DNA of 64,000 bases. Source: Streptomyces lienomycini. Its GTDB lineage: Bacteria; Actinomycetota; Actinomycetes; Streptomycetales; Streptomycetaceae. Shown piece by piece: positions 8,041 to 18,246 of this stretch (its first letter is position 1; every line of letters begins with the position of its first letter). Under the pieces are notes generated by a model. It did no database searches. It was not told the DNA's origin and saw nothing but the letters and a program-made list of their open reading frames with translations. The stretch lies in assembly GCF_027947595.1 (NCBI RefSeq), contig NZ_CP116257.1, positions 1,922,001 through 1,986,000 on the forward strand. The letters are read 5' to 3'. A program made the position numbers and the translations under genes.

Positions 8041-8072
8041 CGCCCCGCCCCGCCCCGCCCCTCCCCGCCCCG
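8041..8072. repeat. Short CGCCC-type pentamer repeat
   Basis: About six head-to-tail copies of a GCCCC pentamer (one with a T) lie between the small protein gene and the DUF6082 gene. It is probably slippage-prone filler sequence. Confidence 0.7.
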
Positions 8073-8112
8073 GCGTGCCGGTGTCCACCTGTCCGGCGGG
8101 GGCGGGGCGCCG

Positions 8113-8664
8113 TCAGTCGACCGGCGGGTTGCCCACCACCCACCATTCGTCGGTGTCGGCCTCGTCGAGGTCCCTCACGAGCCCGTCGACCATCTGACCC
8201 ACCTGCGCCTCCTCGGACGTCTCGCTCAGGGACGCGCGCATGGGCGCCGACGCCTCCCAGTACTCCCGGAAGACGGGACTCTGGAAGAACTCGCGCAGGT
8301 GACGGAAGAGTTCGTCCCGGTCCAGCAGCCCCGCCCGATGGGTGTGGTACAGGTACGTGTACCAGGCGTTGGCGTAGAGGAACTGGCGACGCCTCTCGGC
8401 CGGGATGCTCTTGTCGTAGGTGTCGATGACCTCCGCGAGCGAGGGGTCGTCCATGGCCCGGGTCAGCAACTCCCAGTGCATGCGCTGCTGATGCTGCAGT
8501 GACTTGTGCCGGATCGCCAGCTGCTCCAACTCCGTCCGCCGCTCTTCCAGGCGGATCTTGTCCAGCCGCCGCTGCCGCGCGGCCAGCGAGACTCCCGCCG
8601 TGGCGACCAGCATTCCAGCCGCGGCGGAGCCGAACCTCCCCGTGACGCTCTTCCGTGTGACCAT
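8113..8664 (-). CDS. DUF6082-like membrane-anchored protein
   Basis: 183 residues. An N-terminal membrane helix at about 12-30 is followed by a basic, helical region with many Arg/Gln/Glu (about 31-75, possible coiled coil) and a globular C-terminal part with WYTYLYHTHRAGLLDRDEL and FREYWEAS. This arrangement fits the Streptomyces DUF6082 group as I know it, whose function is unknown. The N-terminus is probably inserted in the membrane with the bulk in the cytoplasm. It is transcribed leftward, away from the CobW gene. The family name is from memory and should be checked. Confidence 0.7.
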   Translation of the reverse strand: MVTRKSVTGRFGSAAAGMLVATAGVSLAARQRRLDKIRLEERRTELEQLAIRHKSLQHQQRMHWELLTRAMDDPSLAEVIDTYDKSIPAERRRQFLYANAWYTYLYHTHRAGLLDRDELFRHLREFFQSPVFREYWEASAPMRASLSETSEEAQVGQMVDGLVRDLDEADTDEWWVVGNPPVD

Positions 8665-8982
8665 GTCAACCCCCGAATCAGGCGACCGCCCGCCGGTCGT
8701 CGAGTGCGGGTCGGCTGACGGGGACCGGCGAGCGATGGGTGGTGCTGCCGCCTCCAGAGTGCCGAGCGGCGCTGACCGGCGGGGAGGCGGAGAGGAGGCG
8801 CACGGAGGGAAGCGAGGGTCGCACAGTCCGGCGCCTTGCCCAACGTCTGCCCAGCAAGAGCGGCTAACAATCGTTCACTCCGCGGGCACTCCGCCGGCTC
8901 GTATCCTGAGCCCGCAATTCCGTACATGGACGTACACCCGGCCGCGGGCCGGCGTACGCGTGGGTGAGAGAGAGGTCGCACG
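8665..8982. other. Divergent intergenic region, 318 bp
   Basis: It separates the DUF6082-like gene from the CobW GTPase gene and must hold both promoters. I looked for a Zur box ahead of the CobW gene and found only a poor partial match near 8866-8882. No convincing repeats, RNA gene or ORF were seen. Confidence 0.5.
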
Positions 8983-10065
8983 GTGGGCCAGCGCCCGACT
9001 CCGCAGCAGATCCCGGTCGTCGTACTCGCCGGATTCCTCGGCTCCGGGAAGACCACACTCCTCAATCACCTCCTCCACCGCAGCGGAGGCAGCCGCATCG
9101 GCGCCGTCGTCAACGACTTCGGCTCGATCGAGATCGACGCGATGGCCGTCGCGGGCGCCCTCGGCGACTCCACCGTGTCGCTCGGCAACGGATGCCTGTG
9201 CTGCGCCGTCGACGTCGGCGAACTCGACGGGTACCTGGAGCGCCTCGCCCGGCCCGAGGCCGGGATCGACGTCATCGTCATCGAGGCCAGCGGGCTCGCC
9301 GAACCGCAGGAACTGGTGCGCATGCTGCTCGCCAGCGAACAGCCGGAGGTCGTCTACGGCGGGCTCGTCGAGGTCGTCGACGCCGCCGAGTTCGACGACA
9401 CCCGCGCCGGACACCCCGAGATCGACCGGCACCTGGCCCTCGCCGACCTGGTCGTGGTCAACAAGACGGACCGGGTCCACGACGCCGAGGGCGTACTCGC
9501 CCTGGTCCACTCGCTCGTCGACGGCGCCGCCGTCGTGCCGGCGACCTACGGCCGTATCGACCCCGAGTTCCTCTACGACTGCCGGCCGAGCGAGGAACGC
9601 GTGGGGCAGCTGTCCTTCGACGACCTGCACGACCACGCCGAGAGCGGCGCACACGCCGGGCACCTGCACGCCGCCTACGACACCCTGTCGTTCGTCTCCG
9701 ACCTGCCGCTCGACCCGCGCCGGCTCATGCGCTTCCTCGACAGCCGGCCCGAGGGCCTGTACCGGATCAAGGGGTACGTCGACTTCGGCCCGTACGACAC
9801 GCGGAACCGGTACGCCGTGCACGCCGTCGGACGCTTCCTGCGCTTCTACCCCGAGCCATGGACACCCGCCGACGCCGCCGACGTACGCCGCACCCAACTC
9901 GTCCTCATCGGCTCCGGCATCGACGCGGCCGCACTCGGCGAGGAACTGGACGCGTGCCGCCGGGACGCCGACGCCCCACCCGCCGACGAGCACGGCATGT
10001 GGGGCGTCCTGCGCTACGTACCGGACCGCGACGGCGAGGAGCCGTCCCGCGCCGACACTCCCTAG
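8983..10065 (+). CDS. CobW/COG0523-family GTPase (putative metal chaperone)
   Basis: 360 residues from GTG 8983. G-domain motifs: P-loop GFLGSGKT (17-24), the metal-binding CxCC motif in GNGCLCCA (Cys71, Cys73, Cys74), EASGLAEP, and NKTD for guanine recognition. The C-terminal CobW_C domain spans about 220-340 and contains several His residues (HDHAESGAHAGHLH before it). COG0523 GTPases insert or deliver Zn2+ (ZNG1, ZigA, YeiR) or cobalt for B12. Without a B12 operon or Zur box nearby, zinc delivery is the more likely role but remains unproven. Its stop is 6 bp from the stop of convergent parC. Confidence 0.9.
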   Translation: MGQRPTPQQIPVVVLAGFLGSGKTTLLNHLLHRSGGSRIGAVVNDFGSIEIDAMAVAGALGDSTVSLGNGCLCCAVDVGELDGYLERLARPEAGIDVIVIEASGLAEPQELVRMLLASEQPEVVYGGLVEVVDAAEFDDTRAGHPEIDRHLALADLVVVNKTDRVHDAEGVLALVHSLVDGAAVVPATYGRIDPEFLYDCRPSEERVGQLSFDDLHDHAESGAHAGHLHAAYDTLSFVSDLPLDPRRLMRFLDSRPEGLYRIKGYVDFGPYDTRNRYAVHAVGRFLRFYPEPWTPADAADVRRTQLVLIGSGIDAAALGEELDACRRDADAPPADEHGMWGVLRYVPDRDGEEPSRADTP

Positions 10066-10071
10066 GCATTC

Positions 10072-12528
<2,457 letters not shown>

Positions 12529-12863
12529 CGCTGCCGGCTCCTTGCTGAAGCGTGAACGGTGATCTGACGCCGTCCATTGTGGACTGCGGCACTGACAGCG
12601 ACCGACCAGGACCCGTCACGGGCTGCCGGCCCGGCGCTGCCCGCAGGGTACGCCCTCGCCCCGGGTCGCCGTCCCCGGCGGCCCGCCAACCGCGTTCTCG
12701 CTCTCGGCGTACGAGGTCCGGGAACTCCACCGGCGGCCCGCACGCTTGCATACAGTGGCAGGACCGGCGGAATCCCGCAGTTCCGCCCCATGATTCACCC
12801 AGTGATTCACCTAGTGACTCACCCAGTGATTCCACCAAGGATTTCGCGATCGAAGGGATGCAC
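12529..12863. other. Divergent intergenic region between parC and the M16 protease operon, 335 bp
   Basis: It holds both promoters and the 12-bp direct repeats entered separately. The frame upstream of the protease start is open but has no ribosome binding site and a composition unlike the protein, so I treat it as non-coding leader. Confidence 0.55.
12791..12836. repeat. 12-bp iterons ahead of the M16 protease operon
   Basis: Three units, TGATTCACCCAG (12791-12802), TGATTCACCTAG (12803-12814) and TGACTCACCCAG (12815-12826), plus a partial fourth, TGATTCCACC (12827-12836). The array ends 27 bp before the assigned ATG. Each junction GTGATTCAC is nearly palindromic, so the array could bind a regulator cooperatively. 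The spacing is one helical turn plus about 1.5 bp. Confidence 0.8.
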
Positions 12864-14252
12864 ATGCCCATGGGTCACACGGCCACAGCCCAGGCAGGCT
12901 CCGGCGGCCTGACAGCGACCGAGCACCGCCTGGCCAACGGCCTGCGCGTGGTGCTCTCCGAGGACCACCTGACCCCGGTCGCGGCGGTGTGCCTCTGGTA
13001 CGACGTCGGCTCGCGCCACGAGGTCAAGGGGCGCACCGGTCTGGCTCACCTTTTCGAGCACCTCATGTTCCAGGGCTCCGCCCAGGTCAAGGGCAACGGC
13101 CACTTCGAGCTGGTCCAGGGCGCCGGCGGCTCCCTCAACGGCACCACCAGCTTCGAGCGGACCAACTACTTCGAGACCATGCCCGCCCACCAGCTGGAGC
13201 TGGCCCTCTGGCTGGAGGCCGACCGCATGGGCTCCCTGCTGGCGGCCCTCGACGAGGAGTCGATGGAGAACCAGCGGGACGTCGTCAAGAACGAACGCCG
13301 CCAGCGCTACGACAACGTCCCCTACGGCACGGCCTTCGAGAAGATGACCGCCCTCGCCTACCCGGAGGGCCACCCCTACCACCACACGCCGATCGGCTCG
13401 ATGGCCGACCTGGACGCGGCGACCCTGGAGGACGCGCGCGCGTTCTTCCGCACCTACTACGCGCCGAACAACGCGGTGCTGTCGGTCGTCGGAGACATCG
13501 ACCCCGAGCAGACGCTCGCCTGGGTCGAGAAGTACTTCGGCTCCATCGCCTCGCACGACGGAAAGCAGCCTCCCCGGGACGGCTCGCTGCCCGACGTCAT
13601 GGGCGGCCAACTGCGCGAGGTCGTCGAGGAGGAGGTCCCCGCCCGCGCCCTGATGGCGGCCTACCGCCTGCCGGAGGACGGCACGCGCGCGTGCGACGCG
13701 GCCGACCTGGCCCTCACCGTCCTGGGCGGCGGCGAGTCGTCCCGTCTCTACAACCGGCTCGTACGCCGCGACCGCACGGCCGTCGCCGCCGGGTTCGGCC
13801 TGCTGCGGCTCGCCGGGGCACCCTCCCTGGGGTGGCTGGACGTGAAGACGTCCGGCGACGTCGAGGTGCCGGTCATCGAGACCGCCGTCGACGAGGAACT
13901 GGCCCGGTTCGCCGAGGAGGGCCCCACGCCCGAGGAGATGGAGCGCGCCCAGGCCCAGCTCGAGCGCGAGTGGCTCGACCGGCTGGGCACCGTCGCGGGC
14001 CGCGCCGACGAACTGTGCCGCTACGCCGTCCTGTTCGGCGACCCGCAGCTCGCCCTCACCGCCGTGCGGCGGGTGCTGGAGGTGACCGCGGAGGAGGTCC
14101 AGGAGGTCGCCAAGGCCCGCCTGCGCCCCGACAACCGCGCGGTGCTCGTCTACGAGCCCACCGCCCCCACCGCCGAGAACGACGCCGACGAGACCACCGT
14201 CACCGTCTCCGCGACCGACGCCACCGACGAGAACGAGGAGGCGGCCAAGTGA
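12864..14252 (+). CDS. M16 family zinc metalloprotease, catalytic subunit
   Basis: 462 residues. ATG 12864 is chosen because GAAGGG (12852-12857) lies 6 bp upstream; ATG 12858 or 12870 are alternatives. The inverted zinc motif HxxEH is His62, Glu65 and His66 (HLFEH), and the downstream acidic ligand lies in the NERRQR region, so the enzyme is catalytically complete. The length suits one half of a mitochondrial processing peptidase/PqqL-like heterodimer. No signal peptide, so cytoplasmic. The C-terminus is acidic and Thr/Ala-rich. The stop overlaps the next gene's start (GTGA), tying it to the inactive partner subunit. Substrates are unknown. Confidence 0.9.
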   Translation: MPMGHTATAQAGSGGLTATEHRLANGLRVVLSEDHLTPVAAVCLWYDVGSRHEVKGRTGLAHLFEHLMFQGSAQVKGNGHFELVQGAGGSLNGTTSFERTNYFETMPAHQLELALWLEADRMGSLLAALDEESMENQRDVVKNERRQRYDNVPYGTAFEKMTALAYPEGHPYHHTPIGSMADLDAATLEDARAFFRTYYAPNNAVLSVVGDIDPEQTLAWVEKYFGSIASHDGKQPPRDGSLPDVMGGQLREVVEEEVPARALMAAYRLPEDGTRACDAADLALTVLGGGESSRLYNRLVRRDRTAVAAGFGLLRLAGAPSLGWLDVKTSGDVEVPVIETAVDEELARFAEEGPTPEEMERAQAQLEREWLDRLGTVAGRADELCRYAVLFGDPQLALTAVRRVLEVTAEEVQEVAKARLRPDNRAVLVYEPTAPTAENDADETTVTVSATDATDENEEAAK

Positions 14253-15637
14253 CCGAGCTCGCCACCATGGAATTCCACGCGCAGCCGCAGGCCGGGGAGC
14301 CCAAGCCGTGGGCGTTCCCCGCCCCCGGGCGCGGCAGTCTCGGCAACGGCCTCACCGTGCTGCGCTGCCACCGCCCCGGCCAGCAGGTCGTCGCCGTCGA
14401 GGTGCTCCTGGACGCCCCGCTGGACGCCGAGCCGGCCGGACTCGACGGCGTCGCCACCATCATGGCGCGCGCCTTCTCCGAGGGCACCGACAAGCACTCC
14501 GCCGAGGACTTCGCGGCCGAGCTGGAGCGCTGCGGCGCCACCCTGGACGCGCACGCCGACCACCCCGGCGTCAGACTGAGCCTGGAGGTGCCCGCCTCGC
14601 GCCTCGCCAAGGCCCTCGGCCTGCTCGCCGACGCCCTCAGGGCGCCCGCGTTCGCGGACGGCGAGGTCGAACGGCTGGTGCGCAACCGGCTCGACGAGAT
14701 CCCGCACGAGCTGGCCAACCCCGCCCGCCGGGCCGCCAAGGAACTCTCCAGGGAGCTTTTCCCCGCCGACGCGCGCATGTCGCGACCGCGCCAGGGCACC
14801 GAGGAGACGGTCGAGGCCATCGACTCGGCCGCCGTGCGCGCCTTCTACGAGCGGCACGTCCGCCCCGCCACGGCCACCGCCGTGGTCGTCGGCGACCTCA
14901 CCGGCGTCGACCTCGACGCGCTGTTCGGCGCCACCCTGGGCGCGTGGACCGGCTCGGCCGCCGAACCGCGCCCCGTGCCCCCGGTGACCGCGGACGACCG
15001 CGGCAGGGTCGTCATCGTCGACCGTCCGGGCGCCGTCCAGACGCAGCTGCTGATCGGCCGCACCGGCGCCGACCGGCACGACCGCGTCTGGCCCGCGCAG
15101 GTGCTCGGCACCTACTGCCTCGGCGGCACCCTCACCTCCCGCCTGGACCGTGTCCTGCGCGAGGAGAAGGGCTACACCTACGGTGTCCGGGCGTTCGGGC
15201 AGGTCCTGCGTTCCGCGCCGGACGGCACGGGCGCCGCGATGCTCGCCATCAGCGGCTCCGTCGACACCCCCAACACCGGCCCCGCGCTCGACGACCTGTG
15301 GACGGTGCTGCGCAAGCTCGCCGCCGAGGGACTCACCGACGCCGAGCGCGATGTGGCGGTGCAGAACCTGGTGGGCGTCGCTCCGCTGAAGTACGAGACG
15401 GCGGCGGCCGTGGCGGACACGCTCGCCGACCAGGTCGAGCAGCACCTGCCCGACGACTTCCAGGCGACGCTCTACCGTCAACTCGCCGCCACGGGCACGG
15501 TGGAGGCCACCGCGGCGGTCGTCAACGCCTTCCCGGTGGACCGCCTCGTGACGGTCCTCGTCGGTGACGCCGCGCAGATCAGGGAGCCCGTCGAGGCCCT
15601 CGGCATCGGCGAAGTCACCGTGGTGGCCGCCGAGTAG
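14249..15637 (+). CDS. M16 family peptidase-like protein, non-catalytic partner subunit
   Basis: 462 residues from GTG 14249, overlapping the preceding stop by 4 bp. It has the M16 fold but no HxxEH; the equivalent helix reads ATIMARAFSEGTDKHSAEDF. The C-terminal half keeps the R/Y pair region (REEKGYTYGVRAF) that contacts substrate in bacterial M16B proteins. The two equal-length proteins therefore form an active/inactive pair like mitochondrial processing peptidase beta/alpha. They are strictly co-translated. A strong hairpin terminator follows 15 bp after the stop. The specific substrate is unknown. Confidence 0.9.
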   Translation: MTELATMEFHAQPQAGEPKPWAFPAPGRGSLGNGLTVLRCHRPGQQVVAVEVLLDAPLDAEPAGLDGVATIMARAFSEGTDKHSAEDFAAELERCGATLDAHADHPGVRLSLEVPASRLAKALGLLADALRAPAFADGEVERLVRNRLDEIPHELANPARRAAKELSRELFPADARMSRPRQGTEETVEAIDSAAVRAFYERHVRPATATAVVVGDLTGVDLDALFGATLGAWTGSAAEPRPVPPVTADDRGRVVIVDRPGAVQTQLLIGRTGADRHDRVWPAQVLGTYCLGGTLTSRLDRVLREEKGYTYGVRAFGQVLRSAPDGTGAAMLAISGSVDTPNTGPALDDLWTVLRKLAAEGLTDAERDVAVQNLVGVAPLKYETAAAVADTLADQVEQHLPDDFQATLYRQLAATGTVEATAAVVNAFPVDRLVTVLVGDAAQIREPVEALGIGEVTVVAAE

Positions 15638-15651
15638 CGGCACGCGCGTGA

Positions 15652-15687
15652 GGCGGCCCTGGTGACCGATGTGTCACCAGGGCCGCC
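15652..15687 (+). terminator. Terminator of the M16 operon
   Basis: Perfect 15-bp stem: GGCGGCCCTGGTGAC (15652-15666) pairs with GTCACCAGGGCCGCC (15673-15687) around a 6-base loop, followed by GTTTGT. Confidence 0.85.
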
Positions 15688-15834
15688 GTTTGTCCGGATT
15701 GGGAGAGTGATCGCCTGTCTGCCCTGTGGCGTGCGCTACAAAATGCCTGTTGCGTTTGAGGATTGAACGCAGCCGCGTTTAGCGTCATCCGGGCTGTTCG
15801 TCAGGCAGTGCGCCGCACCCGCGGCACCGGACAG

Positions 15835-15982
15835 TCATCGCCGAGTCCCCGTACGGCGCGAGCCAGGGGAGCCGGGGACCCATCGCAGTCCCTGGGGTGA
15901 ATCGGACGCCCGCGCGTGCAGCGAGGGGGTCCGTAGGAGACCTTCCACCTCCGAACCCGTCAGCTAACCCGGTAGGCGAGAG
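15835..15982 (+). ncRNA. ydaO/yuaA-type cyclic di-AMP riboswitch
   Basis: The leader of the M23 peptidase gene contains the conserved ydaO blocks known from actinobacterial rpf and peptidoglycan-hydrolase genes: GAGCCAGGGGAGCCGGGGACC (15860 region), TGGGGTGAATCGGACGCC (about 15893-15910) and CAGCTAACCCGGTAGGCGA (15961-15979). A closing pair TCGCC (15838-15842)/GGCGA (15975-15979) is visible. The aptamer ends about 24 bp before the ATG. c-di-AMP binding normally switches such leaders off. Boundaries are approximate. Confidence 0.85.
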
Positions 15983-16005
15983 GGAAGGAAAGGACAAGCC
16001 TCTAC

Positions 16006-16770
16006 ATGGCGTTCACGCGCGCCACCGGGAAGCACCGCCGTCCAGGCCGGGTGCACCGCAGCACCGCCCGCGCGGCGGGAGTCGCGGCCCTCGCCACCAC
16101 CGGCGTCGTCGGCACCCTCGCGGCTCCGGCGCTCGCCGCCGAGCCCGAGGTGGAGCAGAGCGGACTCACCCCGGTCGTCACCATCGGCGACTCCATAGCC
16201 GACGAGGTCGACGCCCAGGCCGTCGCCCAGGAGCAGGCGGCCGCGGACGCCGCCGCCCGCGAGGCGGCCCGGGAAGCGGCCCGCGAGCGGGCGGCCGAGG
16301 CGGCCAAGGAGGCGCACGAGGCCAAGGAGCGCGCCGCGCGTGAGGCGGAGCGCAAGCGCCTCAACACCTTCGTCGCGCCGATCACCGCCTCATACGTCTC
16401 CACGGCGTACCAGGCCGGCAGTTCTCTGTGGTCCTCCGGCAGCCACACCGGCATCGACTTCCACGCCTCCAGCGGCACCTCCGTGCACGCCGTCGGCGTC
16501 GGCACCGTCGTCGAGGCAGGCTGGGGCGGGGCGTACGGCAACCAGGTCGTGATCAAGATGCACGACGGCACGTACACGCAGTACGGGCACCTGTCGTCCA
16601 TCGGCGTCTCGGTCGGCCAGTCGGTCGAGCCCGGCCGGCAGATCGGCATCTCCGGCGCCACCGGCAACGTCACCGGGCCCCACCTGCACTTCGAGGCCCG
16701 TACGAGCCCCGAGTACGGTTCGGACATGGACCCCGTCGCCTATCTCCGCTCCCACGGCGTGAACATCTGA
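16006..16770 (+). CDS. Secreted M23 family (LytM) peptidoglycan endopeptidase
   Basis: 254 residues from ATG 16006. An N-terminal signal peptide has a basic start, a hydrophobic stretch at about 23-45 and a cleavage motif APALA-A. Residues about 63-125 form a highly charged Ala/Glu/Arg helix, probably a coiled coil acting as spacer. The LytM domain from about 130 has the zinc ligands of H-x3-D in HTGIDFHA and H-x-H in GPHLHFEAR. It should cleave peptide bonds in cell-wall peptidoglycan outside the cell. Expression is expected to follow c-di-AMP through the riboswitch in its leader, linking wall remodelling to osmotic and developmental state. Confidence 0.93.
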   Translation: MAFTRATGKHRRPGRVHRSTARAAGVAALATTGVVGTLAAPALAAEPEVEQSGLTPVVTIGDSIADEVDAQAVAQEQAAADAAAREAAREAARERAAEAAKEAHEAKERAAREAERKRLNTFVAPITASYVSTAYQAGSSLWSSGSHTGIDFHASSGTSVHAVGVGTVVEAGWGGAYGNQVVIKMHDGTYTQYGHLSSIGVSVGQSVEPGRQIGISGATGNVTGPHLHFEARTSPEYGSDMDPVAYLRSHGVNI

Positions 16771-16787
16771 CAACGGCATCCGAAAGA

Positions 16788-16808
16788 CCCCGGCTTCACG
16801 AGCCGGGG
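16788..16808 (+). terminator. Terminator of the M23 peptidase gene
   Basis: CCCCGGCT (16788-16795) pairs with AGCCGGGG (16801-16808) around TCACG and is followed by CTTTTC, a Rho-independent terminator with a short U tract. Confidence 0.85.
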
Positions 16809-16916
16809 CTTTTCGCATTTAATGGCGCTTGACTGGGCCGCCAGTCGCCGGGTGCGCGTTCATCGGTGACGTTTCGCGGGGGAAGTCGACGTTCGACGGG
16901 GAAAGGGAGGGCGGTC

Positions 16917-17612
16917 ATGCGTATTCCGGCGCATTCGGTGTGCACGGCGATCCGGGACGACATCGTCACCGGCGTCCACGGCCGCGGGAGCCGGCTCACT
17001 GAGGAACTCCTCGCCCGCCGTTACGGCGTCTCCCGCGTACCGGTCCGTGAGGCCCTGCGCACGCTGGAGGCCGAGGGCTTCGTGGTGACCCGGCGACACG
17101 CGGGCGCGTGCGTCGCGGAACCGACCGAGCGGGAGGCCGCCGACCTGCTGGAGGCGCGTGCGCTGCTGGAGCCGCTCGGCGCCTCCCGGGCCGCCCGGCG
17201 GCACACCGAGGCCCACCTCAAGGTGTTGCGCGGGCTGGTCAGGCTGGGGCAGGAGCGGGCCAGGCAGGGCACCGGGGAGGACCTGCGCTCCCTGGGCGGC
17301 TGGTTCCACGAGACCCTCGCCCAGGCGACCGGCAGTCCCTCGCTGACGGCGCTGCTGACCCAGCTCCACCACAAGATCGCCTGGATGTACGTGGTGGAGG
17401 CGCAGTCCGGTCCGGTGGAGTACTGGGCGGAGCACGGCGCGATCGTCGACGCGGTGGCCCGCGGGGACGGCGAACGCGCGCGTGCGCTGATGGCGCTGCA
17501 CACCGAGCGCTCGGCGTCCGCGCACCGGCTGCGCTTCGCCTCCGGCGACGGACGGGCCAAGCGCGTGAGGAATGCGCAACATCCCGTAAACACGACCGGA
17601 CTGCGGCGGTAA
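16917..17612 (+). CDS. GntR family transcriptional regulator, FadR/FCD subgroup
   Basis: 231 residues from ATG 16917, preceded by AAAGGGAGGG. The N-terminal winged helix is GntR-like (TEELLARRYGVSRVPVREALRTLEAEGFV), followed by an all-helical FCD effector domain with His residues in GGWFHET, AEHGAIVDA and LMALHTE that usually bind a metal and a carboxylate ligand. The C-terminal tail is basic. It converges on ptsH, with a hairpin between them. Ligand and targets are unknown; it is distinct from DasR, which belongs to the HutC subgroup. Confidence 0.9.
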   Translation: MRIPAHSVCTAIRDDIVTGVHGRGSRLTEELLARRYGVSRVPVREALRTLEAEGFVVTRRHAGACVAEPTEREAADLLEARALLEPLGASRAARRHTEAHLKVLRGLVRLGQERARQGTGEDLRSLGGWFHETLAQATGSPSLTALLTQLHHKIAWMYVVEAQSGPVEYWAEHGAIVDAVARGDGERARALMALHTERSASAHRLRFASGDGRAKRVRNAQHPVNTTGLRR

Positions 17613-17712
17613 CACGGGCGCCGTATACAAAGGAGAGGAATTCCGGACGCGTTTCCGGAGTCCGTCGAATATGCGGGCGGCGCCTGAAAGCGGAGGCTCC
17701 GGACAGGAAATG

Positions 17713-17748
17713 CGAAAGGCCCGTCCGGTGCTCCCGGCGGGCCTTTCG
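17713..17748. terminator. Bidirectional terminator between gntR and ptsH
   Basis: CGAAAGGCCCG (17713-17723) pairs with CGGGCCTTTCG (17738-17748). The loop can form an extra CCGG/CCGG stem. It lies 14 bp past the ptsH stop (leftward) and can serve both convergent genes. Confidence 0.8.
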
Positions 17749-17761
17749 GTGCTGCTGTCCG

Positions 17762-18043
17762 TCAGACGGTCTCGGGAAGCTCCTCGAGCCCCTCGGCGAC
17801 CAGCTTCGCCAGCCGCTCCAGGGCGGCTTCCGCGCCCTCGGCGTCGGAGGCGAGCACGATCTCCTCGCCGCCCTGGGCGCCGAGGCCGAGGACGGCCAGC
17901 ATGGAGGCCGCGTTGACGGGGGAACCGTCGGCCTTGGCGATCGTCACCGGGACGCCTGTGGCCGTGGCGGCTCGGACGAAGATGGAGGCGGGGCGGGCGT
18001 GGAGACCCTCGGCCCAGCCGACGTTGACGCGGCGCTCAGCCAT
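17762..18043 (-). CDS. ptsH: HPr phosphocarrier protein of the PTS
   Basis: 93 residues. The phosphorylated His15 sits in GLHARPAS, and Ser47 occupies the position of the regulatory serine of Firmicutes HPr (VNAASMLAVLGLG). HPr takes phosphate from enzyme I and passes it to sugar-specific EIIA proteins. In Streptomyces the best-known client is the N-acetylglucosamine PTS. No other pts gene is adjacent. Two tandem DasR sites occur 37-67 bp upstream of the start, so the gene should be repressed by DasR and released by glucosamine-6-phosphate. Confidence 0.97.
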   Translation of the reverse strand: MAERRVNVGWAEGLHARPASIFVRAATATGVPVTIAKADGSPVNAASMLAVLGLGAQGGEEIVLASDAEGAEAALERLAKLVAEGLEELPETV

Positions 18044-18079
18044 GTGATGCTGCCCTTCAGGTGTTCAGAGGGGGTTTGA

Positions 18080-18110
18080 AGTTGTCTAGACCAGTCTTGT
18101 CTAGACCAGT
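18080..18110 (-). promoter_or_regulatory. Two tandem DasR-responsive elements (dre)
   Basis: AGTTGTCTAGACCAGT (18080-18095) and TCTTGTCTAGACCAGT (18095-18110) are adjacent direct repeats, each centred on the TCTAGA palindrome and close to the DasR consensus ACTGGTCTAGACCAGT. Each differs from it in its left half only. They lie upstream of ptsH. Confidence 0.88.
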
Positions 18111-18246
18111 TTCCCACACGTGAAGCGTTCCCGGGACGGCCCGTGTGCCGCCCCGTGCGGTCGTCGGACCGCGGCCTCGGTCCGAGCTCCCGTCCCCCAC
18201 AGACTGCCCCGCGCCGTTGTCGTACGCGAGCCGTACTGTGGGGGCC

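Noticed and set aside
8866..8982. Possible Zur box before the CobW gene
   Set aside because: Only a poor partial match to the Streptomyces Zur consensus near AACAATCGTT, without symmetry.
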